Shown here piece by piece: positions 6,955-9,873 of a stretch of DNA of 9,873 nucleotides. The DNA is taken from NCBI GenBank assembly GCA_030631525.1, contig DAOVKY010000014.1:1-9873 (forward strand), written 5' to 3'. Numbering within the stretch: position 1 is the stretch's first letter; each line of letters starts with the position of its first letter. The notes under the pieces were generated by a model. That model worked only from the letters and a program-made list of their open reading frames with translations, was not told where the DNA came from and ran no database searches. Position numbers and translations under genes: made by a program. Origin of the DNA: a bacterium. GTDB taxonomy: Bacteria; JAHJDO01.

Positions 6955-8046
6955 ATGCGAATATTAACCCGCTATATTCTAAGAGAATTTATAGACCCTT
7001 TCTTCTCAAGCCTGTGCGTCTTTACATTTATTCTTTTTCTGGGAAATATGTTTAGACTGGCAAATATGCTGGTTAAAGAGCGAATTAGTGTGCTCAGCAT
7101 ATTAAAACTGGGTGTATGCCTTCTCCCATTTATCCTGACATACACCCTGCCAATGGCAATACTGGTGGCTACTCTTACCTCTATTGGAAGGCTCTCTTCT
7201 GACAATGAAATAACTGCCATGAAAGCAAATGGGATAAATCCTTATAGAATAATCATGCCTCCAATCCTTTCTGTTGGTATAATATTGTCTCTTGTCTCTT
7301 TGCCGTTAAATAATACAATCGCTCCTAAGGCAAACTTTTCTTCAAAAAAATTATTCAAAGAAATCGGCATTTTGAATCCCTCAGCTCTTCTGGAAGAAAA
7401 AAAGCTGATAAAGATATTCAAAGGATATACTTTTTATATAGGCAAAATTAGAAATAATATTCTATATAATGTTGTAATTCACCAGTTAAAGCCAGACTCT
7501 TCTGTAAGGACAATATATGCAAAACAAGGACATTTTATATCTAAGCCAAAGAATAAAAGTCTGGTTCTCAAATTAAAAGATGGTTCTATTGAGGAGTTTA
7601 ATCCCAAAAATCCGAACGAATATTTTAAATGCTCTTTTAAGATTTATCCTATAGATTTTGGCTCTATTGCTTATGATATGGTTAAATTAAAAAAGAGCGC
7701 TATTGAAATGACTTCTAATGACTTGAAAAACAAAATTATAAATGCAACATCCAATATAAACAAATTATGTGTGGAATTATACAGAAGAACTTCTCTTTCT
7801 TTTACATTCATCCCATTTATTCTAATCGGCATTCCCCTGAGTATCAGATACCGCCGCAGCAGCAAATTCGCAGCCATGGGAATAGGCATGCCTGTTATTC
7901 TTCTTCACTACTTACTAATGATATCAGGATCAATAATAGCGCAAAAAGGCTACCTGCCACCTGCCGTAGCAATGTGGCTGCCAAATATTATAATTGCGGC
8001 AACAGGTATACACTTAATTTATAAAACTAGTTACAGTCATAGATAG
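6955..8046 (+). CDS. lptF: LptF-like permease (YjgP/YjgQ family), LPS export
   Basis: One of the two inner-membrane permeases that, with the ATPase LptB, extract LPS for delivery through LptC/A/D. At 363 residues it has the family length and topology: three membrane segments near 15-35, 55-77 and 100-118, a periplasmic beta-rich domain about 125-270, then three more segments near 282-298, 306-327 and 336-355. The coupling-helix type motif is SSDNEITAMKANGINPYRI at 81-99 (E-x-x-A-x-x-x-x-G). It starts 17 nt after mlaD with no Shine-Dalgarno site, only a pyrimidine-rich run. LptF and LptG are paralogues; the order with the next gene makes this LptF, but the assignment between the two is uncertain. 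LptB is not in the window. Confidence 0.88.
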   Translation: MRILTRYILREFIDPFFSSLCVFTFILFLGNMFRLANMLVKERISVLSILKLGVCLLPFILTYTLPMAILVATLTSIGRLSSDNEITAMKANGINPYRIIMPPILSVGIILSLVSLPLNNTIAPKANFSSKKLFKEIGILNPSALLEEKKLIKIFKGYTFYIGKIRNNILYNVVIHQLKPDSSVRTIYAKQGHFISKPKNKSLVLKLKDGSIEEFNPKNPNEYFKCSFKIYPIDFGSIAYDMVKLKKSAIEMTSNDLKNKIINATSNINKLCVELYRRTSLSFTFIPFILIGIPLSIRYRRSSKFAAMGIGMPVILLHYLLMISGSIIAQKGYLPPAVAMWLPNIIIAATGIHLIYKTSYSHR

Positions 8047-8052
8047 AAAATA

Positions 8053-9138
8053 ATGAAAGTTATAGATCGCTATCTTATAAAAAGTTTTTTGTGTTCATTA
8101 TTCTACTGCCTAACAGCATTTATATGTCTTTATCTGGTAATAGATCTAATAAGCAATACAGATGAATTTGTATCAGAAGGCGCAAAATTCGCTGACATTG
8201 TAAGCTATTACAGAAACTTGCTGCCGGATATATATATAAAAATGATGCCCATCTCAACTCTTATAGGCATAATAATAACTTTAAATTATCTTAATAAATA
8301 TAATGAGCTAACAGCATTGTGGGCTAGTGGAGTAAGCTCTATCAGAATTTTAATGCCATTTTTATTGGTTTCTGCAATTATAAGTTTAGCGTCTATACCT
8401 GTAAGCATGAATATTGCTCCTAAATCAATGTCAAAAGCACGCTATATATGGAAAGTCAACATTGGTAAACAATACCAACTTAAAAAGAAAATATGGACTG
8501 ACTTCGCATTTTTAGATGTAAAAAATAGAATTGTCCACGTAGGCATTTTTAATGCTAAAAATAAATATATGCATAATATTAAAATAACTCAGTATGATAA
8601 AAATTATAATATTAAAAATGCAATTAATGCTAAAGAGGCAAAATGGATAGATAAGAAATGGATACTTTTTAACGGGCTAATCCGTGTATTTGATGTAGAA
8701 GGCTCTATTATTAAAAGCGAAAATTTTAAACAATCAGTATCCGACATTACAGAAACGCCTCGTGATCTTTTGATCAAGCAAGCCGAATTACCGCATCTAG
8801 ACACAAAGCTTCTAAAACGGCGCATTAAAAGTTTAATGAAAATCAAATGCTACCCATATAGGGAATTAACAGAGCTGCATTCAAGAATATCGCTTCCGTT
8901 CTCAAATCTTGTAATGATAATTATCGCTTTTTCTATAATGCTGGTTGCTGGCAAAAATGAGAAAAAGGAAAGTATTGGGATTGCTCTAAGTATTGGTCTT
9001 ATCTATTACGGGATAGCGATTCCTATTACATTAGCGATTGGAAGAGATGGAGTTATTAATCCATGGCTTGCTGCATGGCTGGCTAATGTCATTTTTGCGC
9101 TTTTTCATCTCGGGATACTAATTAAGGCAAGAAAATGA
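8053..9138 (+). CDS. lptG: LptG-like permease (YjgP/YjgQ family), LPS export
   Basis: The second LPS-export permease, partner of the preceding LptF-like protein. At 361 residues it has the same plan: membrane segments near 11-33, 60-82 and 97-117, a periplasmic domain about 125-275, and segments near 281-300, 306-329 and 337-357. The coupling motif is NELTALWASGVSSIRI at 84-99. It begins 6 nt after the lptF stop, with no Shine-Dalgarno site, so translation is probably coupled. It is the last gene of the mla-lpt run; the hairpin just downstream may end the transcript. Which of the two is LptF and which LptG rests on gene order only. Confidence 0.88.
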   Translation: MKVIDRYLIKSFLCSLFYCLTAFICLYLVIDLISNTDEFVSEGAKFADIVSYYRNLLPDIYIKMMPISTLIGIIITLNYLNKYNELTALWASGVSSIRILMPFLLVSAIISLASIPVSMNIAPKSMSKARYIWKVNIGKQYQLKKKIWTDFAFLDVKNRIVHVGIFNAKNKYMHNIKITQYDKNYNIKNAINAKEAKWIDKKWILFNGLIRVFDVEGSIIKSENFKQSVSDITETPRDLLIKQAELPHLDTKLLKRRIKSLMKIKCYPYRELTELHSRISLPFSNLVMIIIAFSIMLVAGKNEKKESIGIALSIGLIYYGIAIPITLAIGRDGVINPWLAAWLANVIFALFHLGILIKARK

Positions 9139-9143
9139 ATTTT

Positions 9144-9196
9144 ACCCCGTTAGAGGAAACCGCAGTTCGTTAGAGAACAGAATTCTCTAACGGGGT
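9144..9196. terminator. Candidate bidirectional terminator with alternative hairpins
   Basis: Between convergent lptG and the GGDEF gene. ACCCCGTTAGAG (9144-9155) pairs perfectly over 12 bp with CTCTAACGGGGT (9185-9196). The loop holds a second copy of CGTTAGAG (9168-9175), so the right arm could instead pair with 9168-9177 over 10 bp around a 5-nt loop (CAGAA). T-tracts on either side are short, so terminator activity is uncertain. A dispersed palindromic repeat is an alternative reading. Confidence 0.5.
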
Positions 9197-9873
9197 TTAT
9201 GCAGCAATAACCTGATTTTTACCAGACTCTTTGCCTCTGTATAGAGCATCATCTGCTTTCTTCATAACCCCTTCTGCTGAATCTGCAGTCTCAGGATAAT
9301 CTGCAAGTCCAAAAGTTATTGTAACCTTACCACCTGGCTGGCTTTCTTCATTAACAAACTTATATTCTTCAACAGTTTTTCTCAACTTTTCTGCTACAAT
9401 TTTAGCGCCTTTTTTCAATGTATTCGGAAGGATTATAACAAACTCTTCCCCACCATAACGGGCAACAATATCCCCTCCTTTAGTACTATTCTTTAATATC
9501 TTTCCAATTTGTCTAAGCACTTCATCCCCAGCAGGATGACCATTAGTATCATTATAATGCTTAAAGTTATCAACATCTCCCATTATAAGTGAAAGAGGCT
9601 TCTTCCCCTCTTTTGCCCTCTTTACTTCAACCATTAGTTTCTCCTGAAAATGACGATGATTATATAAATTAGTTAATCCATCTGTAATTGAAAGCAACTT
9701 TGTTTTTTCTAATAGTTGAGCATTTTCTGCCAATAATCCTGCTTGACTTGCAACAGTTGTCAGAAGATCCAGCTCTTCTCCGGTAAAATCACGCGGCTTA
9801 TCTGCTAATCCGCCTATTAATCCTATAACTTTTTTTCTCCTTCGCAAAGGCGCAACAATCAAAGACTTTATAC
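9197..9873 (-). CDS. GAF-GGDEF diguanylate cyclase (5' partial)
   Basis: Enzyme that makes cyclic di-GMP from two GTP. The N-terminus is outside the window; 225 residues are visible. Counting from the right edge, residues 1-50 are the end of a GAF sensor domain (PLRRRKKVIGLIGGL, then FTGEELDLLTTVASQAGLL), followed by a short coiled helix and a complete GGDEF domain from about 62 to 223. This has DGLTNLYNHRHF at 64-75, DVDNFKHYND at 99-108 with the metal-type Asp99, GHPAGDEVL at 111-119 and active-site GGEEF at 140-144. It looks catalytically intact. The RxxD product-inhibition site has Lys131 in place of Arg, with Asp134 kept, so feedback may be weak. A TTG at 9860-9862 is an internal Leu, not a start. 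It converges on lptG. Confidence 0.92.
   Translation of the reverse strand, partial: IKSLIVAPLRRRKKVIGLIGGLADKPRDFTGEELDLLTTVASQAGLLAENAQLLEKTKLLSITDGLTNLYNHRHFQEKLMVEVKRAKEGKKPLSLIMGDVDNFKHYNDTNGHPAGDEVLRQIGKILKNSTKGGDIVARYGGEEFVIILPNTLKKGAKIVAEKLRKTVEEYKFVNEESQPGGKVTITFGLADYPETADSAEGVMKKADDALYRGKESGKNQVIAA

Noticed and set aside
7767..8024. Open frame of 85 codons on the + strand inside lptF
   Set aside because: It is a second frame within the membrane half of lptF, with a composition typical of a frame shadow.
9860..9862. TTG as the start of the GGDEF gene
   Set aside because: The frame stays open to the window edge and the sequence before it continues the GAF domain, so the codon is an internal Leu.
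1..9873. CRISPR array, insertion sequence or phage remnant
   Set aside because: No regularly spaced direct repeats, transposase motifs or terminal inverted repeats were seen; the window is filled with housekeeping-type genes.

Overview
The window looks like a chromosomal segment from a diderm (outer-membrane) bacterium with AT-rich DNA. Two outer-membrane lipid systems show this: an Mla/MCE phospholipid transporter (MlaE, MlaF, MlaD) and the LPS-export permease pair LptF/LptG. The exported PA14-PKD-TPR protein, the MlaD with a long C-terminal tail, the many genes without a Shine-Dalgarno site and the low GC suggest an uncultured lineage, perhaps Omnitrophota-like. That placement is an impression and was not tested.

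Layout. A GlmU-like sugar-phosphate nucleotidyltransferase (5' end outside the window, + strand) is followed after 25 nt by a 700-residue exported protein with PA14-like, PKD-like and TPR regions. A 46-nt AT-rich gap leads to two + strand tRNA genes, tRNA-His(GTG) and tRNA-Arg(TCG), 4 nt apart. The mlaE ATG begins only 2 nt after the last tRNA-Arg base. From there mlaE, mlaF, mlaD, lptF and lptG run head to tail with gaps of 4 to 17 nt and look like one operon. A 58-nt gap holding a strong hairpin separates lptG from a convergent - strand GAF-GGDEF diguanylate cyclase gene that runs off the right edge.

How the genes may work together. MlaE is the permease, MlaF the ATPase and MlaD the MCE substrate-binding subunit of an inner-membrane lipid transporter. 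LptF and LptG form the membrane part of the ABC transporter that extracts LPS. Together they would supply both leaflets of the outer membrane. The main novelty is that MlaF carries an intact N-terminal PilZ domain (RxxxR and DxSxxG motifs), so lipid transport may respond to cyclic di-GMP. A GGDEF enzyme lies next door on the other strand. No MlaB, MlaC or MlaA gene is seen, and MlaD has a beta-rich C-terminal domain that may do part of their work. Every stretch of the window is occupied; no intergenic gap exceeds 60 nt.
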